Below, piece after piece: positions 27,401-42,300 of a stretch of DNA of 64,000 nucleotides. Where the stretch lies: assembly GCF_963662255.1 (NCBI RefSeq), contig NC_085047.1:111287872-111351871 (forward strand), in the 5' to 3' direction. Position 1 is the first letter of the stretch. Every line of letters begins with the position of its first letter. The translations under genes and the position numbers were made by a program. Source of the stretch: Cinclus cinclus. Taxonomy: Eukaryota > Chordata > Aves > Passeriformes > Cinclidae. The notes beneath the pieces were generated by a model that saw nothing but the letters and a program-made list of their open reading frames with translations, made no database searches and was not told the DNA's origin.

Positions 27401-30400
27401 TGAGCAGTTGTTCCCCAAGTCCAACAGAGATAAAAGAATAAATTTACTCTCTCAGTTTACACAAACCAGCTTCAGAGTAGCTTTTAAGCAGCATTTTTAA
27501 TTATGAGACTAGGACAAGATACCTCAGGAGGCAAAGAAATCTCCTTTACTGCAGAACAGGAACAGACTAGACCACCTACAGTCCCAGTTTTGTAGAATTC
27601 TGCACATCAGCAACTTCTGAATACCTCTAACTTGCAAACCACCTAACTTTTAACATCCAGAGACATAAACAGTAATTACTGAGCCAGCATTAGAGGAGGG
27701 GAAAGGCCTTTGCATTTGCCTATCACTTGATTGTGCTGCTTGTTTGATCCAGGATGGTCAGCTGCATTTCATTTATTGCCTGCCCTGAGTAAGAAATCCC
27801 CATTCTCTGTTCAGGATAATTTGTTCAGACAGAGGATATTGATGCCAAAAAAAGCAGCAGTGGTCTTGCCTGAAGAAATTCCCAGAGCAGAACACCCTGT
27901 TTTGCTTCTTTAGAGTTAAATTTGCTATTATTACAGGTAATACCATGGTTATTGAACATGGCTTCCTCACACACTGGCAAGATCAAGTTTACTTTGGTAC
28001 AGACATGCCAAGGTACTATTGAAAAAGTCCTAATGAGAAATACTTTGCCACATAAGAAATTTAGTGTTTGAATGATAATGCTGCACCATTTAATCCCTGA
28101 CAAGCTCTGATGCACACACACACACTATCAGATCACAAGGTTAGAGAAATAGTCTGCTCAGGTGTTTTACCTCACAGTGGCAGGGAAAGGCCATAGTAGG
28201 ATTCCTCCAACCATCTCTGAATAGTCAGATGCTCAGCTATATTTATTAAATTAATAAACTGTGAGAAAATATCTAAGACATTTTTGCAGGAAGATGTCCA
28301 TGATAGAACCACTAGTAAGTCTGACTGGGGACATTCAAAGACAGATAAATGAAAACCACTACTGTTATTAATTTCCAAAATACTTTTCCATAATGGCTAT
28401 AGCTGTTAAATGTGTCCAGAATTTAGTACTGAAACTTCACAAGATACACACTCTAATGGTCCAGAATACACAAAACTGCATTGTAGAAACCAACAATGTG
28501 ATAGACTAAAACTGTCACGTAGGAAAATCTTATTATGTGAGGATTCTGACATCCATATAAAATGAAATATAGTATAAAAGGGAATAATTGAGCTCATTCT
28601 ACTTATCCACTTACTACACGCTCTTTATTATTTTCTGACTGCAAGCACAGCTATTGGAAGGGGTGGGGGAAGGAGAGAAGAAGAAATGGAAGTCTATCCA
28701 TATGACTATTTTGTCACTGTAGTTTTCAAATAGAGGCATTAGGAGCAGAACATATACATTATATGCAAGTTTTCAATGGAGCAATGTATAAGAAAGCCCT
28801 TCTGGATTACATGCAAAATTACTGCTTTGCTGCTAACAGCCTACAACAGATTGTTATTGCTAAAGGTTTTAATGAACATGTTTTGTCAGTAATAAAATTT
28901 GGAGACAGCTCTGTTAAATTTGGAAGTATAAAAATACTCTTAAGGAAAGGATAATTATCACTACTTACCAATACCATACTTTTTCCTGTAATGTTCTTTA
29001 GTGAATTCATCACAATCACAGAGTAATATTTGCCTTCCCCAAACATTAATTACTGCCCCTATTTTCAAGTCACTGTCTTTGTAAAATTCTCGATGCACTG
29101 CTCCTGTCTAATAAAAGAAGGAACATTTATATAGCCGTTCCATAAATCTCAGAATCACACAACCTTTCTTAAAACCCTGGTCATTTAGTGTGTGTGATTT
29201 AATACATAACCTTCTAAGTCCATTGGCAAGTATATTTAACCTAATGGTAAGCTCCTTCACTTTTACAAATGTGGGATTTACATACAGTAAATCTCAGTAG
29301 TTCTCATTTGAGCTATTTTCCAGTGGAAGCACAATTCTGTAAATAACTCTCTTTGTTGAAGAGGATAACAACCATAGAAATTACAAAAACTAAGATAAAG
29401 ATATTCAACAGCTCGAGGCACTCAATAATTTCTGACCTGCAAAATGTCCCGAATGTAATAGCCTTTGTTTCTTTCTGGCTTTCCCAACACATTAAGCAGA
29501 GTGTAATTGGTGATGGTGCCTGGATGATATGGAGGAGCAGGAGCATTCTGCAAGGAAAGAGACCAATTCTTCAAAATACAAGTGACAGTGAAGAAAGAGA
29601 ACTCTGATACCTTAGAACCAGCAGGTTTTTGTACACTGGTTGTTATTGCAGTATTTTCTGTGAGAATTTTTATTAAATTCTAAGATTCTACCGCCAAACC
29701 TAAAAGCCAAAAGCGTATATTCCAAAAGCCTGTACATATGCCAGAAGCAGTATTGAGAACCTTACTCTCTCTCCAAGGGTGAAGTCTCCTTTCTCTTGGA
29801 AGCAAACAGAAAGCAAAGGTCAGCATACCCAAAGGACCACAACGTTGTCAACATCTGCTCTAAAGGCTATTATTTTGATTGGTAATAATTACAAAAACAT
29901 GCAAAGAACCATCCAGGGTTGTCCTATTCACTGCACAAACACAGGAGATTCAAATCAGCATGATTCTGTTGGCAAAGATGTGGTTTTGTTTTAAAATTAC
30001 AGTAGTAATTTATCCCAGCAATATCAAACTTAGTATATATTTCTGTCACATTTTTTAAAATTATGAATAAACTGCTGATGCAGGGTAATCAAAATGAGTT
30101 ATTTTGTCTTACCACCTCTCCTGACCCCTCAGGTTTGGATTCCTCTGCTGCCATTCTCAAAATTTCCAGAGGAAAAAGCCAGTGCTTAAAATTGCAACAT
30201 GCACCTCAGTGGTCAGAGTCTGTTATTACAGAGCCACTGCTAAATCAGCATCTCAGAACACAGGATGTACAAGGTGAGAAGAGTGTAATATTTTGCTGAT
30301 AGGTTCTTATTAAAAACTCTCATGTACATCTATGGCATCACAAATAGATTATCAATGTTAGAAGGAAAGGAGGAAAAGACTCCCAGTATTTTATTCTCTC

Positions 30401-33400
30401 TGTTGGCTGATGTTATTCTGTCATCAGGATCTGTCAGGAGTGATACAGAAGTGCATCCAGATCAGTAATTTTATAATCATAACAGGTTACAGAGGATATA
30501 AAACCTTTGCAGATTTCTCTGAGTGGAGCCTTTCTCATGATTAATGCCCAACAAAGCTTATTGATGGATTCCTATTGATTTTAATTGGTTTTGCTTAAGA
30601 TCCCAAACCATGAAATTCAATTTTAAGAAATCACACCACATTTGCTACAAAGAGGTAATGTTATAGAATACTAAACCTGACTTTTCCAAAGGCTTCAAAT
30701 ATAAGTCATAGATCAAATCTTAATTCACCTCAGTTTTACATAAGCTTATCAATATTAACTAATTTTCTTGTCTTCCATTATTGCAGACTTCTGTTAATAC
30801 AGTTACTTTAATATATGAGAAAGAAAATCATAGGATATGTCTGTGACTTAATGCTCCTTTTAGTTTAAGCATGACAAACTTAAAGATAATTTTCTATCAC
30901 TTATTAATCTACTACATGAGTGTGTGCGCAAAACCCAAATCGTGCAATTATGATTAATACTCTGAAAACACTTTCTAAATATCATTACGTCCTAATACAG
31001 GATTTTCAAAACAAAGCATTCAATATTTCTTAATTCTTGAAAGAATTTGAAATTTTCATTCCTCACCTTTGGAAGCTTATCTCTTTTGAGGAAATACGGA
31101 ACTACATCTCGTCCTGAGTTTTCTGGTAAAACTTCTCTTATATCAATAGTATCATCAGACAAATAATATCGAAGAACAAGTTCCCGTGGACCAGTAAGCT
31201 GTGATTCTGGGTCATTCCACACACAAGAAAACCCTAAAACTTGTCCATCAAACTCCAGAAATTGTTTCAAAGTGTCAAAGCGCTCATAAGGGTGAAAGGG
31301 ATTTGTGCTTGCCAGATGTCTCTGGTAAAGGAGAAATAAGAGAAACATATTTTTAATTATTTACTCCTAAAAAACTAAATCACAACTGCATGGTGCTGTC
31401 TAACCTTGGAACATGGGTTTAAGATTTTCTAATGAAAACCACACCATTACAATACATGAAACATGATTTATGCCATTATCAGAGAAGTATTTACAGGGTT
31501 GCTGTGCCCTCAGAAAAAAAAACATGAAAACAATTTTGGATTAGTTTTAATCCTTGTTTTTTCTTGCAACAAGGTCCTCTAGATCAGAGAACTGCTAAAT
31601 TATTTACACTACAGCTCATATTTTCAAGAAACTGCCTGCGGTAATCAGTTGACTAAAATGCCAAATAGCATCACTCTTTCTGATTGACTTCCTTAAAAAT
31701 TACTCCTTATAGATAATGTGTGTAAAGAATCAATTCATTATTTTCCCTTTAGTATTTTGTGTCATTCAACTTTAAAATATAGATTTTTAACTTTTGATTC
31801 ATGTTACCCAGTTGGCAGGTACTGGGTATGTTTGTTCATCTCTCAAAACATACCCATGGGTCTGATAAGGAACAGCAAATGTTCAACTAGAGATACTTTC
31901 CAGCTGATGTGACCTATGACAAGGTGCTTCCTGCAGTCATGGTTGCTGCAAAACCAGTAGCACTGGGTTAAATTGGGTCCCCAGGTGATGATTCAGTCCA
32001 AGGACTGCATTTCTATACTGTTAGTTCACATATATAAACAGTGATCTGAACAGCATTTTTTCCTAAGTCAAAATCCACATGTCCAAAGTGCATTAAAAGG
32101 GGCAGGATAATCCTTCTCATCTACAAAATTGATTCCAAAGAAGAATGGTGACAGACAGTGATGAAACAATGTAAGCCAAACTGTCTGAACAGAAAACAAT
32201 GTTGACTGTGGACAGTTTATATCACTGTCTAAATTTCTCTTTATCCACTAACACACCTTCTGGCCTTAAAAATCTGAGAGGGAAAAGGCCTATTCTTTCA
32301 GAGCAGAACCAAGTAATTTACCTTCCCAGTGCTCTCTTTCCTCCTTTCTGACCCTTGAAGATGCATCAGACAATCAAACACAGCCACAGAACCAGGTAAT
32401 GCCATTGTCATCCATGGAATACCATCTCCAACGATACAGGAGGAATTTCTTAATGGAAAGGGTTCTTAAGCATTGGAAGGGGATGCCCAGGGAAGTGGGG
32501 ACTCCATCCCTGGAGGTGTTCAAGGAACACCTGGATGTAACACTCAGTGCTCTCGTCTGGTTGACAAGGTAGGGATTGGTCACAGGGTAGACTTGATGGT
32601 CTCAGAGGTCTTTTCTAACCTAAATGATTCTGTAATTCTGTGAAATATGAGTCTAAATGGTTTACTGCACTTTCCACCGGCCTCATTTTCTATCCCATCC
32701 CATTTCTTACCTTCCTTCATACCTTCATTTTCTGGCCACGTACTAGGAGTCCAGTGAAAGCCAATTTAATTTTGCTCAAAGTAGTCCAGAGCAATAAAAA
32801 AAAAAATTACCTTCCACAAATTAGGCATAGAGAAATGAAAGTGTAAGGCAGCTAGAATCTGCCAAACAACTTTTCTGGAATTCCTCAAGAACTGAGAACA
32901 TGAAGACATAGATTTTAGTAATTTTTTTGTCCTCTGAAGCTCTTATTTTTCCAACCTTTTCCCCCCCTCCATTCTCTTTAGCAACTGATATGCTCAATTC
33001 TTGAATGCTTTGTTTGTTGTTAAAAAAATTAAGACAAAAGTGGGTTATGCAGTACCATACATAATGTTGACACAGTCTGACAGTATCAAGACAACTCAGC
33101 ATGTGTTTATATACACAGCTGTTACCTACAGGGGCTGAGTAAGGGAAAAGAAACCCATGGCCAGGCTGAGTCACCACAACACAGAACCAGATGTATTACA
33201 AATACTGCTTTTCACAGGGGAACTGCACAATCCTGGCATCATGAATGAAGAGAAACCAACTTGTTGGCCGGAGAGTGCCTCAGAGACTGGGGAATGGAAT
33301 GGAAATTGTCCTCCACGTCTCACATCTCTTCCATTACTGCTGCTGAGACCTGCAGTTTTCTTACTTGGAGTGCTAAGGATGCCACAGACACAGAGAGTAT

Positions 33401-36400
33401 TTGCTGCTTTCAGAGGAACCAGGCTGGATCTGTCACAACAGCCTGCAGACTGTAGGCCAACATTCTTAAGAGTCATGTCAAGTGCCATTTGCACTCATAT
33501 TAATCAAGAAAAACAGAACTGAAAGAAACTTGTCATTATTCCCAACATGAAACATCACTCGCATTACTACTCCCAGAGGAAAAAAAAAACCAAAAGAAAA
33601 AGAACCTAAACAACAAGTCCTGCAAAGGGGAATGCACATAGAATGTAGGAGTTGTGTGTGAGACTTCTGGAAGTGTATGTTTCTGTATATGTGTTCCCAC
33701 ACACTTACAAAAGAGGGAGGCAAATAAAACCTTGAAAGTCTTAAAAATGCAGAACACTGGTTTCTGTATGGTAGAATAATTTGTTTCACATGCAAAGAGG
33801 TGTTAAAAACATGTAGGGGTAGAGATGGAAGATAACATATCAATAGAAGAAAGGAGTCTGCAGGAAGCCATAGGTGGCCTGGAACCACAATTCCAAATAA
33901 ATCTTCCTTTAAACCCTTTAAAAGTGTTTATTATCATTAGATTAGCTCAAGCAAAATCATAAATAGAACATGTACATTTCAGTAGAACATTAATAGGTAC
34001 ACCTTTTTTTTCTTTTCAGTTTAATACTGAAAGGTTTATCTTACCTTTCCTGATTAATTTTATTCTGTTTTAAAAGGTGTGTGAACACATCAAGAGAAAA
34101 TTATTTATATAGTACAATGAGCCACATACCAAAATTTTTAAATCCAAGTTTTCTCTTGGGATTTACTATGTTGAAATAGCTACTTTCTATTTGATATTAA
34201 AGAAATAATGTATGTAATGCATATAACCAATATGCATTCAAATCAAGTTTTATTCAAATCAAGTTTCCACTATTGCTGCCTCTCCTGACCTGTTGCCGCT
34301 CTTTGGTGTATGGGTCATCTGGGCAGCTTGCAGGAGGATTTACTCTGATTCCTATCTTCCTCAGGAAATTTTTTGTATACTCGTCACAGTCTATAATCTT
34401 ATATTTTCGGCCATAAAGGGTTATTTCTGTGTTGATATTGAAATCATACATAGTATAGAACCGATCTTCATGAGGAGGTGGAAGTGGAATCTGGTGCCGT
34501 CGAACAATAGTTCCTGTAAAACAGAAAAAAATTGTGGAGCAAATAACATTTGTTCTAAGGAACCCAATAGAAGTAAGTTTAGAGAAGAAAAACCTGCCTT
34601 AGCAGGGAAAAAGTATGATTTATCAAGCATGGAGGCAGGGACATTGAACTGAGTTTCCTTAAGGAGCACATGGAAAGTAGGGAGGAGAGAGGTGAGTTGG
34701 GCTGATTGCTGGTCTGAAGCAAAGAATCCATCTCAAAAATACAGAGCCAGGACCTCACAACCCACAGTATAAGAAGAACATTATCCAAAAGAGAAAGAAA
34801 GGACAGAAGGAGAGAGAAGAAAAAAAGACAAATACTTTAACTACTTAAAGTAATCACATACTTCAATTTTCTTATTCATACTCTTTAAATGAAAGGACTG
34901 TTATCTTGACAACATTGAATTTTATTACCTTTTGAAAATTAAAAGACATTAAAAGACAAGGAAACTGCTATTGGCCTATCAGCTGAAAACTCTCAAATAC
35001 ATTGATGAATCGGGTGATGCTTCAAAAGTACTCACTGCATGTGAGCAAGAGACTGGAACATCTCTCATATGAGGAAAGGTTGAGAGACCTGGGTCTGTTC
35101 AGTCTGGAACAGAGATGACAGAGGTGGGGAAAACCTATCAAAGTTTATAGACACCTGATGGGAGAGAATGAAGAAGATGGAGCCATGCTCTTCTCCATGG
35201 TGCCCACTGAGAGGATGAGAGAAAATTAAAAGATACAAAATTCCAACTGAGCACACAAAGCCACTTTTTTACTGTGAAAGTGATCAAATACTGGAACAGG
35301 CTTTTCAAAAGGGTTACAAAGTCTCCATTCTCAGAGATACTTGAAACCCAAAAGGACTTGGCCCTGGGCATCTGGCTCCAGCTGATTCTGCTTGGGGCAA
35401 GGGCATGGACTAGACAATCTTAAGGTATCCCTTCCAACCTCAGCGATTTAAGGATACCACAGATATTTTAGAAATAACTTACAGGAATTTTAGAACCACC
35501 TTAAGAGGGCCTGGGGAGAGAGGGAATAAAGAAAGGCAGAGCAGAAGGGAGAAATATACCACTGTGTGCTTTGTTTGGTGTTTGAAGGGCCTTGTTCCTA
35601 AGTTAGACCATGGAAATTCTTTATTGTTCACTTTATTTCTCTATGGACTAATTTGTATGAAATACCTTTCTTTACTACGTTATCAGAGTTGTTTGTTAAG
35701 TTCTAATTCTTACAATGAAAACATATCCTTAATTTTTCAGGGGAATAAAGCAACAAAGCAGATTTACTTCATGTTTCCATTAAAATAATTATTTAAGACC
35801 CATTAATCATCCTGATATTGCACATGTACCAAATCAAACATTCTGGATTCTGACCTTTGACTGTAAAAGAAACTTTAACCTCTATCTGCTTAAGCATGTT
35901 ATACACCTATTTAGGATGTATGCTCATGAAAGATGTTAGAAAATATGGAAAGTAGCACATTGTAATGGGATGTAAAACTGCATTGCATTAGCTTTAACAA
36001 AACCATATACTTTAAAATATTTTACCTGATTTTGGCTAATTCTTAGGTCAATCAACAGATAATGGGGTAAGTCAGACCATGCAAATCCTGTTCAATCATC
36101 ATTTTAATTAAAATGTAATGGTTGATTATTTTCTAATATGAGGTGGTTTTGGAGATTATATTCATCTCAGATTTGGTGAATAAGCCTCAGATTGTTTTTC
36201 ATATCACTTTTAAGGGTGAAACACACATACTCATTTTGTTCTGAGAGAGAAGAATTTCTTTCCTAATGGAAAATGTCTTGTAAAGATAATATCTCTGGCA
36301 ATCCTTCGCTTTTATTAGGTAACACTGTGCCCAATGTACACATGTAGAGGGTACATTTCATAACGTTTAATTTGAAATTTAATAAAACCTGATCAGCTGG

Positions 36401-39288
36401 GGTTAGGTCTCATCATTTTAAAATTGTTCTTCCTTCTGGAAAATAATAAATTTCATCTAGAAATTTGTTGCAAGCTGTTAAAGAAGCATCTGAATGTGCA
36501 GTTTGCAGGTTGCCCAGGATGGATTGCTATTCCTGAAGGTTCTTTAGTCATCAGTTTATTGAGCAGGACGCTCTACTGCACTACTAAGCACTGATTTAAA
36601 TATTTAAATATTGATTTAAATATTTGCATCTGGTCAGATGAAAGCTCTGCTCTACTGTGCTCTTGGAAAGGGAGTTGAGGTACTTCTTTTCTCTGACAGT
36701 GGTGGTGGTACTGAGCTCCCACATCATAATTTGTGGCCTATCTTCTTTTCTCTTGGGGCTTTGGATTATTTGGTGATCCCAGCAGCTGCTTAAGGAGATC
36801 TCACTAGTAGTGAAGGCCTTTTGACAACAAAGCTGGGCAGCAAATGATTCGGTCTCTGCTGCTTCTCTTCTCTGCAGAAGAAATTTAAATGGTATCCAGA
36901 CTTCCTCAGCACAGCTCCCTGACTCTGCGCAGCTCAAGAGTGCATTAGACAGAGGAGAGGAATGAGTAATACCTGGAGTTTGTACACGCTTTGCTTGCAC
37001 AGAAAGGAGGAGAAGTTACCACTATTATTCCTGCAACACAGAGAGTTCATCCCAATAAACAAGGAGGCTTCTTACATTCACTTATTCACCCTTCCAGAAC
37101 ATAGCAAGGTCATGATTTGGCCACCATCAAATATGGCAAAATCACAATTACTTCAAGGCCTTGGGGAAGGCTTAAACTCTTAGATAATCTGTTTTATTGG
37201 AGGAGCTGATGCAACTTCACTTTCCCACTTGTACTTTCCTCTTCAGCCAGCCAGCCTTGGGAACCCAGCCAGGAAGCAGCTCCACTATTTTTCAGCTGGC
37301 TGACCTTGGGGAAACCAGCCAGCTGCTCCACTCTGCTCTGGCTTGCAGGGTCTGGATTGCACTGGAAGCTATAGTCAACCCCACAGGAACAGAAATGACC
37401 TTTTGATAAGACAGTATCAGCAAGTCACAGTCCGGTTAACTGGGAATTACATGTACAAAACACTTGCAACTGCCATATCTAGCCTGGCTCTCTATGGGAG
37501 AAATTTTTTTTTACTGAAAGAATAATTATCATTCTGGCTGTGGAAGCAGCATTTGGAGTTTGTTACGTGGTCAAGTTTACCATCCTTTTCTCCTTATCTC
37601 AACATAGGCTTTGTGCACTGTGATTGTCCTGCTGTTTCTTGCTTTGATTCTAGTTTCTCAAGTTCAACGCTTCTGCATTCCTTCCTCAGTACATCTTTCT
37701 TCTAATGTTTCCAATATTTGCCAAATACCAAGGCAGTACCCAAAATTAAATTATGTTTAAATTTCAGTTATTTAGTAGCACTTTGTAAGTCCAAATTCAT
37801 GTCCAAGTACAGCAACCAGTTTCATAGAGCAGTTTTTAAAGTCACTGAAATATTTCCCACAGATCATTTACTTCATTGTTTTTATATCTTCATCAATGGT
37901 AAAAGCACATTTTTGGGCTTTTTTTCTCTGAAGACGATTTGCTTTAGTTTTGTAAAATCATAATTGAACTTAGAAATTCTTCTTTTTTGACCCCTGTTCC
38001 TTCACCAGATCTTCCTGTAAGCCTCTCCAAATTTCTTTCCACAAAATCACAAGCACTACAAGAGTACAATGAGGAACTACTGCATTTTTCCAATCTCTCC
38101 ATTCCTGGACACACATTCAGACCATCAGAGTCTCATTTGTGGGTTACGGCACAAGCACTGGTAACCCTACAACATCAAGGCATTACCCAGCCTTGATCTA
38201 AGCCTCGATCTTGATCTAAGATCTACCTTTGATCTACCCTGTAACAGCTCTACCTTCTCTCCAAGAAGCATCCTGTAAACAGCCATCCCAGATGTTTGGT
38301 TTACATCTTTTTTGACAGGGCAAACATCCAAGTTAAGGTGACCAGCACCCTCTGCCTTCAACAATTCAATTCTATTGTATCCATCATTGGTTTTTCCTGT
38401 TCCTCCTTTACACAACCCCTTTCTTGCCACTGCAGCTCTTCAGTTCTTCACACAGACTGAGCCCATCCTCCTCCTGATGTCTCCCCACCTTTTTCTTCAT
38501 GCACCTGTGCTCTTTTGTTCAGTGTAATTTGCCTTTTAGCAGCCCAAATTCTCCTACAGCTGAACTCTCCTCTACAAATCTCTGGAATTTTAATTAACTG
38601 AGAAGTGGTATTTCAGCAGATGTGCAGAGAGCAGCATAATGGTCAAGATCCTGAACTTCAGTTCAGTTCAGCTCTTCACCCTGTTATGACCTTTTCTATC
38701 TGGTCACGGCTAAAATTTTTATTCCTTTGTGCTTCAGTTTACCAGCTTCGCAATGCAGACAGCTAAACTCTGTTTTTCTTGGGCTTAAAAATTCCCAGTC
38801 AGGATAAAAAATTTGAACAATGTAAGATAGATAGATAGATAGATAGATAGATAAGAGGAAATGGGACAATTCATTATTGAAAATGGTAAGATTAGTAGTT
38901 AATGATTTAGTACATATTTTTAAGAAACATTGTTTTGCATGTATTCAACAGCAAATACTTAGAGCCTTTAACATAATAATTTTGTCAATGGTCTTCAGTT
39001 ATGGAGCATGAAGTCAAACTCCAAGTGCATGTGAGTAGAGAATCCTCTGATGGGTGTCTCTATCACCTCTGTCACTCTGCATCACATTTATTTCTAAATG
39101 TAAATAAATTTCTAATTTATTTCTATTTATTTATGTAGATGTTTATGATAAAGTATAGGCCCCATATCTATGCATCAACTGTGAAGATCAAACACATTCC
39201 AAATAGTCCTTGGGCCTTTCAATCTACAGTTTTTCTTCCTAAACACAACCAATACGCAGAGCTTCCTTACCAGCCCATGTAAATATGT

Positions 39289-39324
<36 letters not shown>

Positions 39325-42300
39325 ACATGAAGTACTCAGACAATCTCATAAACACTTTCGAAACATCTTTGTATGGAAGACTGAGAAAATTCTTGTTTCT
39401 CTTTAATACAATTCACTTCATTTTAGGTCCAGTATCAGAGACGACTCCAGCAATCATTAACATAAGATACAACCAAGGAAAAAAGAGGAAATTGTAGCCT
39501 TCCTGTCACCAAAGGAGCAGGACTAGACTGCCAGGAACATTAGGGCTGAAGAGGCAGCCTGCACATCCCATAGTACAAAGACAATGAAAATAACTCCTTC
39601 AAAGGAATCAGCTTTGAATTTGCTTTATCATGCTCTAAAGAATCTGGCTTCCACCTTCTCTCTCAAAGGCATCACCTCTGACTCTCTGTACTCCCCTTTT
39701 CAGTGGACATTTCCTCTAAGCCACAAACTCCAGAAGCAGCTGCTCCCACTCTTGGAGCACACAAGTCAAGGAAAACCTAAACCCGATGATGTCTCCCACG
39801 TCTTACACGTGGGTGCAGGGTGGGGGAAAGAGAAAGAGCCCCAACATGCTTTTCTTCACATAAAAACCCACTTGCCCAGTTAGGAGTAGGATGAGGTTTC
39901 ATTGCATTAAAAATCAGTCCCTGTTAATAAGCCTACAAAACTTCTGGCAAGAACTACTCAACACAGGGACAGCAGCACCTGAAGTAGCAGTTTAAGAGAT
40001 TCGCAGGCAATTTTATCCCAGTCCTAACAGTAATGATGCACATAATACCTTTAAATATTATCTTACTCTGTAGAGAGAGAAATTGATTGCATCTGCTGAT
40101 CTGGGAAAAGAATAGGGTACTTAAATGGTTAACTTATTTTTTAAAATTGCTGGGCTAAGAATGTATAAAATGTACAAAACATCTTTGGGGACTGGGAGAT
40201 GCAGTCATCCCAAGACATCCTGCTTCTCTGGATGATATCCCTTGAAAACTTTTAATTCTGGCAGTGACCCATAAACACCAAGAAGCAACAGCTGTGTTCC
40301 CCCTCTGCAACAGGATGTTGACTGCTAGATCACATTTTCTTAATATAAACCCAGTCAAATAATACCCCAGTAAATCAGCACAGTAAACCCTCCTCCTGAA
40401 GTCCTCAGGCTGGTCCCAGTGCATGGATGTGACACTGAGGCAAAGCAGCTTCTCAAGAGGCATCAAGGAAGAATTACTGTGCCAAGAGCACTTTAGTCAT
40501 AAAAGAGCCAAAAGCCAGAGGCACAAAAGACTTTTGTCGTCAACAATAGCAGAGACACTGCAGTAGTTCATGAACAATTACAGAACTGCTGCCACAGAAC
40601 ACCCTGTCAGTGCCAAGATGGGAGGAGTCAGGCTCAGGAATGGAGATCTAGAACACAAATTGTTTTAGCAGGAGTGACAAAGACCTTACCACCATATGAT
40701 TTCATACTGCTATATTAGAGAAAAATTTGTATGTTTGAGTAGGGGAGAGGATTCAGCCTTACAAAATCCACATCTTGAAAAACCAAGACAATAAAAAGCT
40801 TCACATCGTGATCTGTAACAAGAAAAGACAATTAAACCTATGCATTTACACCCCATTATAGCTATAAGAGCTCACATTATATATCCTTTGGAATGGACAA
40901 AGACTGTACTGTAATTAGATATAAAGGGGAGAAAAAAGGGTGCCAATAAAAACAGATACCTTGATTTAAGCCACTATTTTTCACTATGGGCTCAGTCACT
41001 TGAATTGTATCATCTTCAGGGTAGAAATATATTTTACAGTGTCTGATTCTATACAGCTCTTGATTTTTTTCAGGCACTTCTTCTTCAAAATAGGCATCAA
41101 AATTCAACACCTATTAAAAACAATAAATATAAAGCAGCAAAATCCCCAACACTTTTGAAAAATATGTCAAACTTGTATTGGTTATAAGTAACTAAATGCA
41201 CGGATTTCAGGAGGTAGATTTATTTCTCAGAAAGGTAAGAACAGAAATTCACATTAAAGCACATAAATTTAACATTCTTTGCTTGGGATTTTTATTTTCA
41301 CAACATCTAAGCAGAGATGGATCTCTAAAGTAAAGAAATAAATCAAATACAAAACCATCAGCAGGTTGCTTGGAAAATCTTCCAAACAAAGCACTTCTGA
41401 TAACACAATGAGCTGCCTAGGTACTGAAGCAAATTTTAGACTGCTATTCTATGAATTACTAGAAAATACAGTGCATGATGACAGCAATGGCTTTACCATC
41501 AAGGTAAGTGGAAAGATTTCTTTTTAAGCAGATCCTGCAAGTGTTCAAATGAATGGTACTGAAGACTATCAGAGAGAAATGACATTTTTCAGGAGGCGCT
41601 TACAGCTGTGCAATATTGGCATTTCAAAACTTCTCTGGTTCTGCAGTTCAGTGAGAAATCTCACAGAGTGTAGCAACTTCTCTTCACCGTCTCTTGTAAC
41701 AGCAACAATACAAAATAAAATGCCTTCACAGGGTGGGTGCTCACTGGCCCTCATATCTGGAGATCTCAGCTCAAACTCAGACACCATTACACAAATTTTC
41801 CACTTCTTGGTATCAGTTTTTAACCAACAACACTAACGTTAAGGGAACGTGAGAGAGTATCTACTTCCTATGCATTATCTAGCAGGATGCATGCTTTGGT
41901 AAGTGTGTGCAGGAAGACATTATTTAATACAGGTTTCCATCCTGTCCTCCCAACACATTTGGGTCAAATCAGTGTTAATATATACATTATTTTCCATACT
42001 GGTTATATTTAATAAATGCAATTATTATTTTTTTTAATCTTTACTGATGATTCATCAGACAACCTGAAGCATTGAAAATAAGACAATTTAGCTGATCCCT
42101 ATGTTTCAACAAGCATCATGAGTTGGAAATGTTTGAAATCTAGTAAGCTGAGTTCCCTGCATGGCAGAACACTCTGGTTAATAGTCTGCACTCCTCTTAC
42201 ATGTGCCTTTGGGAATCTCAGAGTACCTCCATGAGTGCTGATGACTTTACAACACCTCATAGAAAAGAACAACCTCCTTTTCTACATCTGGGAAGAGAGA

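Larger units (their letters stand above)
20597..28968 (-). other. EFHC2 intron 7 (largest intron)
   Basis: 8.4 kb with the CR1 cluster (22162-23390), a GC-rich minisatellite and candidate CTCF site (23568-23742), a further CR1 end (24205) and a probable old CR1 (27240). The remainder appears unique. Confidence 0.8.
34514..40959 (-). other. EFHC2 intron 3
   Basis: 6.4 kb with a diverged CR1 (35040), GATA and TA microsatellites (38825, 39292) and a short TTAAATATT tandem near 36596. No other gene was recognised. Confidence 0.8.
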
